A stretch of DNA of 29,203 bases. Source: Lachnospiraceae bacterium UBA7182. GTDB lineage: Bacteria > Bacillota > Clostridia > Lachnospirales > Lachnospiraceae. The stretch spans positions 1 through 29,203 of the forward strand of contig DKVI01000118.1 of the NCBI GenBank assembly GCA_002491115.1. The letters run 5' to 3'. Below, in pieces: positions 14,642 through 22,800 of this stretch. The notes under the pieces are model-generated. The model did no database searches. It was not told the origin of the DNA and was given only the letters and a program-made list of their open reading frames with translations. Made by a program: the position numbers and the translations under genes. Positions within the stretch are counted from its first letter, which is position 1. Each line of letters begins with the position of its first letter.

Positions 14642-15604
14642 ATGAAGATAGACAGGCTGATAGGGATATTGTCGATCTTACTGCAGGAAGAGAAGACAAC
14701 GGCTCCTGAACTGGCGGAAAGATTCGAGGTATCCCGTAGGACGATAAACCGGGATATTGAAGATCTCTGTAAGGCGGGGATTCCTGTAAAGACTTCTCAG
14801 GGTACCGGCGGAGGAATCAGCATTATGGATGGATACCGCATGGACAGGACGATCCTGACATCAAAGGATATGCAGATGATCCTTGCCGGGCTCCGGAGTC
14901 TGGACAGCGTGAGCGGAAGCCGGTACTACGGACAACTGATGGAGAAGATCCAGACCGGATCGTCGGAGTTCATAAGCGGCAGGGATTCCATGCTGATTGA
15001 TCTGTCATCCTGGTATAAAGGTTCTCTTGCTCCAAAGATTGAGGTAATCCAGAGCGCGACAGAAAACAGGCATCTTCTGGAATTTAAGTATTATGCACCA
15101 TCGGGAGAAAGTAACCGGACGATAGAACCGTATTATCTGATTTTTCGATGGTCAAGCTGGTATGTGTGGGGGCGCAAGGTCTCCGGTGGAGACCTGTCCT
15201 GCGCCGACCGGAGTGGAACGGAACGGTGTTCAGACCAGGAGAATTACAGACTGTTCAAGCTGAACCGTATGGACAGAGTGGTAGAAACGGAGAAAGATTT
15301 TATCTGCCGGAATGCACCTATGCCGGATTTGTCGAATGAGAAGATATTCCCAGGCAGAATTAAGGTAAAGGCGCTTTTTACACCGGATGTGAAATGGCGG
15401 TTGGTTGAAGAGTTTGGGCCGCATTGCTTTTCTGAGGCAGATGACGGGAGATTGCTTTTTTCGGCGGATTATACGGATATGGATAACCTTGTGACATGGT
15501 TTATGACATTCGGGGCAAAAGCAGAGGTGCTGGAGCCGGTAGAAGCGCGGCGCATAATCCGCAGGAACGCGGAGGAAACATTACAGATTTATATGGAGGA
15601 TTAG
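14642..15604 (+). CDS. WYL-domain transcriptional regulator (YafY type)
   Basis: A 320-residue regulator. The N-terminal winged HTH (about 1-60) reads KIDRLIGILSILLQEEKTTAPELAERFEVSRRTINRDIEDLCKAG, typical of HTH_11/DeoR-like domains. The WYL domain begins near 140 with LLEFKYYAPSGESNRTIEPYYLIFRWSSWYVWGR; the usual YL after the Trp is replaced by YV. A WCX-like C-terminal region follows (IKVKALFTPDVKWRLVEEFG). WYL domains sense ligands, including nucleic acids in phage-defence regulators. ATG 14642 is preferred (GGAG 10 bases before); GTG 14633 is too close to that RBS. It heads a run of stress-type genes (VOC remnant, GyrI-like, YoaP, TfoX) that it probably controls. Confidence 0.9.
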   Translation: MKIDRLIGILSILLQEEKTTAPELAERFEVSRRTINRDIEDLCKAGIPVKTSQGTGGGISIMDGYRMDRTILTSKDMQMILAGLRSLDSVSGSRYYGQLMEKIQTGSSEFISGRDSMLIDLSSWYKGSLAPKIEVIQSATENRHLLEFKYYAPSGESNRTIEPYYLIFRWSSWYVWGRKVSGGDLSCADRSGTERCSDQENYRLFKLNRMDRVVETEKDFICRNAPMPDLSNEKIFPGRIKVKALFTPDVKWRLVEEFGPHCFSEADDGRLLFSADYTDMDNLVTWFMTFGAKAEVLEPVEARRIIRRNAEETLQIYMED

Positions 15605-15608
15605 CATA

Positions 15609-15668
15609 ATGAGATTAAATGGTTTTGGATTATTTGTTGATGACATGGTAAAGATGACGGAGGGATAA
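15609..15668 (+). pseudogene. Remnant of a VOC/glyoxalase-family gene
   Basis: Nineteen codons, MRLNGFGLFVDDMVKMTEG, then TAA. The opening matches the start of glyoxalase/VOC proteins, which usually continue with an FYRDVLGF-like stretch and run to about 120-150 residues. The body of the gene is missing and the GyrI-like gene starts 6 bases later, so a deletion appears to have joined the start of the VOC gene to the leader of the next. Confidence 0.55.
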
Positions 15669-15673
15669 AGGTT

Positions 15674-16306
15674 ATGGCGTTTGATTATAAGAAGGAATAT
15701 AAAGAGTTTTATATGCCGAAGGGCACGCCTTCTATCGTAACGGTTCCAAAAATGAATTATATTGCAGTAAGGGGCAGCGGGAATCCGAACGATGAAGATG
15801 GCGAATACAAGCAGGCGATAGGTCTTTTGTATGGGACAGCGTTTACGATTAAGATGAGTAAAAAGGGTGATCATCAGATAGATGGATACTTTGATTATGT
15901 GGTACCGCCTTTAGAGGGGTTCTGGTGGCAGAACGGAGTGGTTGGCGTTGATTACGCGCATAAGGATTCTTTTCAGTGGATTTCAGTCATTCGCCTGCCG
16001 GACTTTGTTACGAAGGAAGATTTCGGCTGGGCTGTCAGAGAAGCAGCGGCAAAGAAGAAACAGGATTTTTCAAAGGTCGAGTTTTTCACCTATGATGAAG
16101 GGCTGTGTGTGCAGTGTATGCATATTGGGGCGTATGATGATGAGCCTGCTACAGTAGAGGCGATGCACCGTTTTATGGAGGAACAGGGATATGTTCTCGA
16201 CATAACGGAAACCCGATATCATCACGAGATTTATCTGAGCGATGCGCGGAAGGTTGCGCCGGAGAAGCTAAAGACTGTGGTAAGGCATCCGATCAGGAGG
16301 GCATAA
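15674..16306 (+). CDS. GyrI-like small-molecule-binding protein
   Basis: A 210-residue protein of the GyrI-like family: the start FDYKKEYKEFYMPKGTPSIV, then VPKMNYIAVRGSGNPN, LYGTAFTIK, and the later CMHIGAYDDEPATVEAMHRFMEEQGY segment. This fold is shared with the effector-binding domains of multidrug regulators such as BmrR and Rob and usually binds lipophilic compounds, some members hydrolysing them. It lies in a probable operon with the YoaP gene (4 bases between). GGAGG precedes ATG by about 10 bases, within the VOC remnant. Confidence 0.88.
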   Translation: MAFDYKKEYKEFYMPKGTPSIVTVPKMNYIAVRGSGNPNDEDGEYKQAIGLLYGTAFTIKMSKKGDHQIDGYFDYVVPPLEGFWWQNGVVGVDYAHKDSFQWISVIRLPDFVTKEDFGWAVREAAAKKKQDFSKVEFFTYDEGLCVQCMHIGAYDDEPATVEAMHRFMEEQGYVLDITETRYHHEIYLSDARKVAPEKLKTVVRHPIRRA

Positions 16307-16310
16307 GCGT

Positions 16311-17057
16311 ATGGAATATATAAAAGTTACGAAAGAAAATCTTGAAAAGGAGCATATCTGCTGCGCCATTTCAAACAATAAGGATGTGCAGGTTGCATCA
16401 AAGAAAGCATGGCTTGCGGACAGATTTGATGAAGGGCTTGTATTCCTGAAAAGTGTGGAGCGGGGAAAGTGTTTCATCGAGTATATTCCTGCGGAAAATG
16501 CATGGAATCCCATCGATGCTCCGGGGTATATGTATATTGACTGCCTGTGGGTTTCCGGTTCTTTCAAGGGACACGGATATTCAGGCGATCTGCTTTCTAA
16601 ATGTGTTAAGGACAGTAAGAAGAAGGGAAAAAAGGGGCTTTGCATTCTGGCGGCGGCGAAGAAAAAACCGTTCCTGGCAGATCCGAAGTTTTTAAAGTAC
16701 AAAGGCTTTGAGGTCTGTGATGAGGCCGATAACGGAATTCAATTATGGTATTTGCCGTTTGAAAAGGGAGCAGAAGCTCCTTCGTTCAAAGAATGTGCAA
16801 AACATCCACATATAGATAAAGACGGCTATGTTCTTTTCTATACAAACCAGTGCCCGTTTAATGCGAAGTATGTACCGGTTTTGGAAGAGACGGCTGAGAA
16901 AAATGGCATATCCTTCAAGGCTGTAAAGATTGACAGCAGGGAGGATGCTCAGAATGCACCGACTCCGGTCACGACATACGCGCTGTTCTGTGATGGAGCG
17001 TATGTTACGAATGAGCAGATGAACGATAAGAAGTTTTTGAAACTTGTCAATGGGTAG
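16311..17057 (+). CDS. GNAT N-acetyltransferase with C-terminal YoaP domain
   Basis: A 248-residue two-domain protein. The N-terminal GNAT acetyltransferase includes YIDCLWVSGSFKGHGYSGDLL (the acetyl-CoA-binding V..S/Q...G.G motif is GSFKGHGYSG) and the helix KKGKKGLCILAAAKKKPFL. The C-terminal YoaP-type domain is thioredoxin-like: VLFYTNQCPFNAKYVP and the strand FKAVKIDS. B. subtilis YoaP is the namesake; its substrate is not known. The RBS CAGGAGG lies about 9 bases before ATG. The last codons overlap the RBS of the TfoX gene, so the run is one operon. Confidence 0.88.
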   Translation: MEYIKVTKENLEKEHICCAISNNKDVQVASKKAWLADRFDEGLVFLKSVERGKCFIEYIPAENAWNPIDAPGYMYIDCLWVSGSFKGHGYSGDLLSKCVKDSKKKGKKGLCILAAAKKKPFLADPKFLKYKGFEVCDEADNGIQLWYLPFEKGAEAPSFKECAKHPHIDKDGYVLFYTNQCPFNAKYVPVLEETAEKNGISFKAVKIDSREDAQNAPTPVTTYALFCDGAYVTNEQMNDKKFLKLVNG

Positions 17058-17068
17058 GAGGATCTGGT

Positions 17069-17282
17069 ATGGCATCAACAAAAGGATATCTGGATTTTGT
17101 CATAGAGCAGTTATCAGGGCTGGATGAAATCAGCTATAGGGCAATGATGGGCGAAAGAGATGATTCTGGTTGATGATGTGGATAACCGGGAGTCTTTATG
17201 CGAACTGGTTGAGCGCATGTGGGAAGAGCTGCCGGAGAAGAAAAAAGTGTTGACTCCTACGCTGCGTAATAGTTTATATTAA
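17069..17282 (+). pseudogene. TfoX N-terminal-domain gene with internal deletion
   Basis: The start, with RBS TAGGAGG, encodes MASTKGYLDFVIEQLSGLDE then ISYRAMMGE, the opening of TfoX N-terminal-domain proteins. A stop follows at 17171. In another frame the end of the same family resumes at once: EMILVDDVDNRESLCELVERMWEELPEKKK, to TAA at 17280. The middle (usually the YILYYRGKIIGGIYDDR-like region, about 40 residues) is missing at about 17153-17160. The protein is certainly non-functional as TfoX. Its 3' end hosts the promoter of the next gene. Confidence 0.8.
17250..17280 (+). promoter_or_regulatory. MerR-type promoter with 19-base spacer and dyad
   Basis: TTGACT (17250-17255) and TATATT (17275-17280) are separated by 19 bases, the overlong spacer characteristic of MerR-family promoters. 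A dyad TACGC-T-GCGTA (17258-17268) sits close to the middle of the spacer. It lies inside the 3' end of the TfoX remnant and 25 bases before the MerR-TipAS gene, so autoregulation is likely. Confidence 0.75.
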
Positions 17283-17304
17283 TATTACCAGGGAGGAAAC
17301 GCCA

Positions 17305-18060
17305 ATGATGACAGTACATGAAGTGAGCAAACTTGCCGGAGTGAGTATACGCACTCTGCAATATTATGACAGGATCGGTCTTTTACATCCGACGGGATAC
17401 ACCGACGCGGGTTACAGGCTGTATGACGATACGGATCTGGAACGACTGCAACACATTCTGCTGTTCCGGGAATTGGAGTTTCCGCTGAAGGATATCAAGA
17501 ATATCATGGAGAGTCCTGATTTTGACAGAAGCAAGGCTTTGGAACAACAGATTGAATTGTTGAAGCTTAAGAGGGAACATCTGGATAATCTGATAAACTT
17601 TGCGATTGGAATAAAAATGTTAGGAGTGAGGAATATGGACTTTTCAGCTTTTGACAGAAGCAAGCTGGACGAATATGCCGGACAGGCAAAAGCAAGGTGG
17701 GGAAATTCGCCTCAATATAAGGAATTTGAAAAGAAGGCTGAAAACAGGACAAAAAAAGAGGATCAAATGTTAGCTGATCAGTGTATGCTCATCTTTCAGG
17801 CATTCGGCGAGATAAGGAATACAGATCCGGCATCCAGGGAAGCACAGACACTGGTGGATAAACTACAGAATTTTTTTACCAGGAATTTTTACAATTGTAC
17901 AGATGAAATCTTAAGTGGCCTGGGGAAGATGTATTCTGGGGGCGGTGACTTTACAAAGAACATCGACGAGTATGGCGGCGAGGGAACGGCTGCATTTGTC
18001 CATAAGGCAATTCAGATCCATTGTGGATCATATGCATATAAATGGATTTTTGAGGACTAG
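17305..18060 (+). CDS. MerR-family regulator with TipAS drug-recognition domain
   Basis: A 251-residue regulator, close to the 253 of Streptomyces TipAL. The MerR HTH (about 1-70) reads TVHEVSKLAGVSIRTLQYYDRIGLL then GYRLYDDTDLERLQHILLFRELEFPL. A coiled-coil dimer helix follows (about 80-118), then a TipAS domain (about 130-251) with a cysteine in NFYNCTDEI, GLGKMYSGGGDFTKNIDEYG and the final KAIQIHC. TipAS domains bind thiopeptides and other antibiotics, and the bound regulator untwists a 19-base-spacer promoter like the one found upstream. The RBS is GGGAGG; the two first ATGs (17305, 17308) are both usable. No export gene is adjacent, so the drug-response target may be elsewhere. Confidence 0.92.
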   Translation: MMTVHEVSKLAGVSIRTLQYYDRIGLLHPTGYTDAGYRLYDDTDLERLQHILLFRELEFPLKDIKNIMESPDFDRSKALEQQIELLKLKREHLDNLINFAIGIKMLGVRNMDFSAFDRSKLDEYAGQAKARWGNSPQYKEFEKKAENRTKKEDQMLADQCMLIFQAFGEIRNTDPASREAQTLVDKLQNFFTRNFYNCTDEILSGLGKMYSGGGDFTKNIDEYGGEGTAAFVHKAIQIHCGSYAYKWIFED

Positions 18061-18061
18061 A

Positions 18062-18103
18062 TTGCTTTTCAGACATAATAATGTTATGCTGAATGTCGGA
18101 AAA
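18062..18103 (+). promoter_or_regulatory. Possible LysR gene promoter with inverted repeat
   Basis: TTGCTT (18062-18067) and TATGCT (18085-18090) are 17 bases apart. An inverted repeat with 10 of 11 arm positions matching, TTTTCAGACAT (18066-18076) and ATGTCGGAAAA (18093-18103), flanks the -10. This would suit an operator; without a T-run it is not an obvious terminator. Confidence 0.4.
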
Positions 18104-18134
18104 GACAAATCAGTATATTCTCCCGGAGGTTATA

Positions 18135-19025
18135 ATGGAAATAAGGGTCCTTAAATATTTTCTTACGGTTGTCAGGGAAGGCGGTATCAACCGTGCGGCG
18201 GAGGTGCTGCATATTACACAGCCAACATTAAGCCGGCAGTTGTCGCAGTTGGAGGAAGAAGTCGGTGTGAAGTTATTCCACAGGGGTGCGCGAAGGATTA
18301 CCCTGACAAATGAAGGGATACTGCTGCGGCGGCGGGCGGAAGAGATTTTGGATCTGGTTGACCGGACAGAAAGGGAACTGGTTGAACAGGAGGAGCTTGT
18401 AGAAGGCAGGATCGTAATCGGCTGCGGGGAGCTGGCGGCCGTGCAGATTCTGCCAGAGGCGATCGAGGTGTTTCATAAAAAATATCCCCTTGTCAGTTAT
18501 GATATTTTTACGGCGAGTGCAGATCTGGTAAAGGAGCAGATGGAAAAAGGGCTGATTGATATGGGAGTGCTGCTGGAACCGATTGATATGGAAAAATTTG
18601 ATTTTATCCGTCTGGCCGGAAAAGAGCGGTGGGTGGTTTTAATGCGTCCGGATGATCCTTTGGCAGATAAAGAAGCAGTAAGCGCGAAGGATCTGGAAAA
18701 TCTGCCTCTGATTCTTCCGAGGCGGACAAATGTGCAGAATGAACTGTCAAACTGGCTTGGGGATTCTTTTCAAAGTGCAAAAGTTCTGTTTACCAGCAAT
18801 TTAAGTACAAACGGGGCGCTCATGGTGCAGAAAGGGCTGGCATATTCCATCGCGATAGAAGGTTCTGTGCCTTTTTGGGATAAAGAAAAGATTGCTTATC
18901 GGCCGTTGTATCCGGAATTGAAAGCAAACAGCGTTTTGGCTTGGAAAAAGCAGCAGCCGTTTTCCTTGGCAGCAAGTAAGTTTATAGAACACTTGAAATG
19001 CTTTTTAAGCATAAGCGGCATATAA
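18135..19025 (+). CDS. LysR-family transcriptional regulator
   Basis: A 296-residue LysR protein. The N-terminal winged HTH (about 1-60) is MEIRVLKYFLTVVREGGINR then AAEVLHITQPTLSRQLSQLEEEVGVKLFHRG, and the periplasmic-binding-like effector domain begins near 90 (GRIVIGCGELAAVQILPE). The start ATG follows CCCGGAGG by 5-6 bases. The adjacent downstream gene is a flavodoxin, a frequent partner of this kind of LysR regulator in Lachnospiraceae, and its promoter carries a palindrome. Here the partner is disrupted, so the regulator may now have no neighbouring target. Confidence 0.92.
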   Translation: MEIRVLKYFLTVVREGGINRAAEVLHITQPTLSRQLSQLEEEVGVKLFHRGARRITLTNEGILLRRRAEEILDLVDRTERELVEQEELVEGRIVIGCGELAAVQILPEAIEVFHKKYPLVSYDIFTASADLVKEQMEKGLIDMGVLLEPIDMEKFDFIRLAGKERWVVLMRPDDPLADKEAVSAKDLENLPLILPRRTNVQNELSNWLGDSFQSAKVLFTSNLSTNGALMVQKGLAYSIAIEGSVPFWDKEKIAYRPLYPELKANSVLAWKKQQPFSLAASKFIEHLKCFLSISGI

Positions 19026-19036
19026 AAAACAAGTAT

Positions 19037-19065
19037 TTGATATAAAACAAAGTTTGTTTTATGAT
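19037..19065 (+). promoter_or_regulatory. Flavodoxin promoter with 21-bp palindrome in its spacer
   Basis: TTGATA (19037-19042) and TATGAT (19060-19065) have a 17-base spacer. A perfect palindrome, arms ATAAAACAAA and TTTGTTTTAT around a central G (19042-19062), fills it. A bound regulator would block polymerase. It may also serve as the end of the lysR transcript. Confidence 0.65.
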
Positions 19066-19112
19066 GTAGGGGTAGAGCAAAATAAAAGATAACGAGAATG
19101 GGAGGAAAAACC

Positions 19113-19601
19113 ATGAAAAAAATTGTAGCTGTTTTGCTGACTGTTTTACTGACTGTATCCCTTACTGCCTGTGCAGGGAACGATAACACCACAGAAGAAA
19201 AGACATCTGAGGCAGAAACTGCAACGGAAAATGTATCGGATGGAAGCGACTTGGCAGAAGATACTCCGTCGGAAGAGGTATCTGAACCGGAGAGTGATGA
19301 AAGCATATCTGAAACATCTCCGGAAAATGAATCAGAAGAGGCTGAAATTCTTGTTGCGTATTTTTCCGCCACCAATACGACGGAAGGGGTAGCAGAGCAG
19401 ATTGCTGACAGTTTGTCTGCCGATCTTTATGAAATTGTGCCGGAGCAGCCTTATACGGATGCGGATCTGGATTACCATGATGACAACAGCCGTTCTACCA
19501 TTGAGATGAATGATCCGTCGGTACGTCCTGCTATTTCCGGTTCTGTGGAAAATATGGAGCAGTACGCGGTCGTGTTTATCGGTTACCCTAATATGGAGTA
19601 A
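19113..19601 (+). pseudogene. Flavodoxin lipoprotein gene, truncated by insertion
   Basis: The 162-codon ORF begins with a lipoprotein signal (MKKIVAVLLTVLLTVSLTAC, lipobox LTAC, lipidated C20), followed by an acidic Glu/Ser/Thr-rich linker (about 22-77) and the start of a flavodoxin domain: EILVAYFSATNTTEGVAEQI with the FMN-phosphate loop SATNTT at 85-90, and TIEMNDPSVRPAISGSVENM. It ends VVFIGYPNME-stop. The family normally reads GYPIWW here and continues for about 80 residues. The loss coincides with the start of the 111-bp repeat, so mobile DNA entered at this codon. ATG 19113 follows GGAGG; the earlier ATG at 19098 overlaps that RBS. Confidence 0.85.
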
Positions 19602-19694
19602 GGTTTTGAGTGTGTATTGTGTGTATAGCGTTTAAAAATAGTGGAAAATAAGAACTATATACACAAACAGAAGGAAAATTGTGTATGGTGTTGA
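19584..19694. repeat. 111-bp direct repeat, left copy (left end of element A)
   Basis: It matches 27408-27518 without gaps, with 9 mismatches by eye (about 92%). It begins TACCCTAATATGGAG, inside the flavodoxin frame. It includes three copies of a TTGTGT(A/G)TA-type motif (one inverted), which could be recombinase arm sites: TTGTGTGTATAG, CTATATACACAA and TTGTGTATGGTG. Confidence 0.9.
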
Positions 19695-19700
19695 AATAGC

Positions 19701-19738
19701 TGGCTTGTAGAAGTAGGATTCTAGAAGCCAATTTTTAT
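19701..19738 (+). terminator. Rho-independent terminator inside the left end of element A
   Basis: A 12-bp stem with one mismatch (TGGCTTGTAGAA/TTCTAGAAGCCA), loop GTAGGA, then ATTTTTATTT. It would stop flavodoxin-promoter transcription from entering the element. Confidence 0.85.
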
Positions 19739-19780
19739 TTCTGGTATTAGGTAGTAGAACTTCAAAACTCAGAGGTGCTG

Positions 19781-19789
19781 TGGTATAAT
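19781..19789 (+). promoter_or_regulatory. Extended -10 promoter for the nuclease-ATPase gene
   Basis: TGG-TATAAT (19781-19789) is a perfect -10 with the TGn extension; the -35 (TTCAAA, 19761-19766, 17 bases upstream) is weak. It lies about 103 bases before the start codon, after the terminator. Confidence 0.6.
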
Positions 19790-19891
19790 AATTATAGATT
19801 GGACAATATACGCCAATATCAGTAAACAGAATAGGCTCAAATTTGGGATACAGTGATATTGGATTACTATATGAAGGATGAGGGAATTGAA

Positions 19892-22800
19892 ATGCAAATA
19901 AACTGGGAAAGTTTTGCTACATATAATCATGATGTACGTGGAATTCGGTTTAAGTTCGAAGACTTGTGTCGTCAGTTATTTGCCAATGAGAATCTTTCTG
20001 GAAATAAGCAGTTCAGGTATTTCCATGCTAATCCGAATAATCATGGATTGGAAACAGAACCTATTTATGATGAAACGAACAAGCGCTGGATTGGTTTTCA
20101 GGCAAAATTTTTTGATCAGGATGTGCATTATGAACAGATAAAACATTCTGCAGAAATGATAGTGGAATACTATACAGGTAAAGATGGAGTTGTTGATCTT
20201 GTATATCTTTTTTGCAATAAAGCAATTACATCCACGGCGAAACAATATGTAAATGCAGTAGAATGTTTAATAAAAGCGAATATAGATGTGCAACTCGTTA
20301 CGGATACAGCAGTTCTCGATCTCATAAGGAACAAATATCCTTACCTTGGTTTATACTATTTTGGAAATCATACGATTCAGCAGGAATGGTTTGCAACTCA
20401 CACAAGTTATATGTTAGATGAACTTGGAGAACGCTATAACCGTGACTTCAATGTTGGAACTGTATTTTCGGATGAACTTTCCTTATTCATTCATGATCGA
20501 AGAGCAGCAGAATATCTTAATGCGAAGAAGACGGTTCTCCTTGATGAGATAAGCGAACTGTTATACCGAAGCAGTAAAAGAGATTATTTAAGGAAACTGG
20601 AAGAAGTAGTCTCAGCCCTTCCAGATGTGAATATTGAAACGTTATATCATTCTATCGAGTGGAATAGTATGGTTCGATTGGCTGTTGCAACCTTTTTAGA
20701 TAATTTTGGAGAAGAACTCAAAAAGCTGGAGGCAGAGAGAGGTAGACAGTATATACTTTCCTGTGACAGTGAAAAGGAGCAGAAAGAGCGGGAGGAAGCC
20801 CTGAAAGAATACCATAAACTGGGGAGTAAGATTCGTGACATAGATATATTGATAAATCTTCCGAACAGGATAGAAATCTCCGAAAGAGAAAAGCAGTTGC
20901 TTTATGGAGATATATTAACTATCTACGGCAAAGCCGGAATTGGCAAGTCACAGCTGTTGGCCTCGAAGACACAGAGTCTTTTAGATAAAGGGCGAATAGG
21001 GGTGTTATTAGTAGCAGGCATCTATTTTACCGATGATCCAGTCCATGAGCAGATTATGAAAAACTTAAGACTTGACTACAGCTTTGAAGATCTGATTGAT
21101 ATTTTGGAAACTATCGGTGAAAGAGATAATTGTATCGTACCAATTTTTATAGATGCTCTTAATGAGACATGGAATAGAAAACTGTGGAAATTGGGTTTGC
21201 CTGCTATTATAGATAAGATTAAAGAGAACCCTATGGTTAAATTGATTCTATCCTATCGACCAGAATATGAAAAGCTGATTTTGCCGGATTCCTTTCTGGA
21301 AGGTCGGGGAGATATTGTAACCATGCTGCATAGAGGTTTTGAGGATAACAGCCTCTCAGCGGCAAGAGAGTTCCTGAATCACTATAATATCCCATTTACA
21401 CCACTGGAATATTTTGGCTATGAAATGTCAAATCCGCTTTTCCTTACTCTGTATTGCAAAACATACAATGGTGAAGAGGTTAGTTTACCTATATTGTACG
21501 ATCGAGTGATTGAACACGCCAATAGCAATATTTCTAGGGTTCTTAGAGTGGAATTGAGGCAAAAAGGGTATACAGAGGATGATGATATTTTGAGTCCGCT
21601 TATTATGGAAATTGCGGAATGGTTAGTATCACATGATGAAAGATCTATTTCTCAGAAGGCTTTGGCACAGCTGGTTTTTTGGACTGAATATGGACTGAAT
21701 GCGGTACCTTTTGTACGTCATCTTGTAAAGGAACATATTCTTCATGATTCCATTTTTGATGGAAAGGAAACATTATATTTTGCCTTTGATCAGATGAATG
21801 ATTATTACTGCGCAAAAGCAATTATCAAAAAATGCCAATCGAAAGATGAAGTTCGTAGATATTTATCCGAGAAAATTCTGGGAATAAAGAATGGAGAAAT
21901 GGGTAATTCCTGGAATATTGATTTGTTTATAAATGCCTGTGCATTATATGCAGCAAAGTATGGTGAAGAGTGTATAGACATAATTGATGACCTGGAAAAC
22001 TCTGATGATAAATGGCAGGTTTTCTCAAGGTATATTGATTCTTTTCAATGGCGTGATACTCGGTATATTCCAACAAGCCATTTTAGAGATTTATTGAAAA
22101 AATATCCCTGCAGTCCGGAAGACTTGTGGCCGATGCTGATTGGAAATAGCGTGAAAGTTTCACATCCATTTAATGCGGATTTTCTGCATCACTTTCTCTT
22201 AAGTTATAAGCTAAATAAGAGAGATTGCCTCTGGACAATTTATATAAATGAACTAACAGAGGATGATAATAACAGAATAGTACAACTTATTCAGATGTAT
22301 GACAAAGGAGAAAAACTCGAAATATCAAATGAAAAGCAGATAGAGCTGCTTTTGACCTTGTTTGGATGGATTTTGACTTCATCCAATCGATGGCTGAGGG
22401 ATTATACATCAAAAGCAATGATAGAAATTTTGAAGGAACATTTTCATCTATGTCAGATTATTCTTGAGAAGTTTAAGAATGTAAATGACCCTTATATAAT
22501 TCAGCGTCTATATGGAATTGTGTTCGGCGCCTGCTGTAAGAGGATAGATAGAAAGGACTTTCAGATATTAGCAGAGTATGTTTATCATACAGTATTTGAT
22601 CAGGAAAAAGTATATCCTGATATTCTGCTAAGAGATTATGCGAGGTTGATTATTGAGCGATTTCTGTATGAGGATCCAGAATATAATGGTATGATAGATA
22701 GAGAGAAAATTATACCTCCATATAATTCTGACCCTATTCCGGAAATAGGGGATCAACACTATCTGGAGAAAGAATATAATGGAGCAATGTATTGGCTGAT

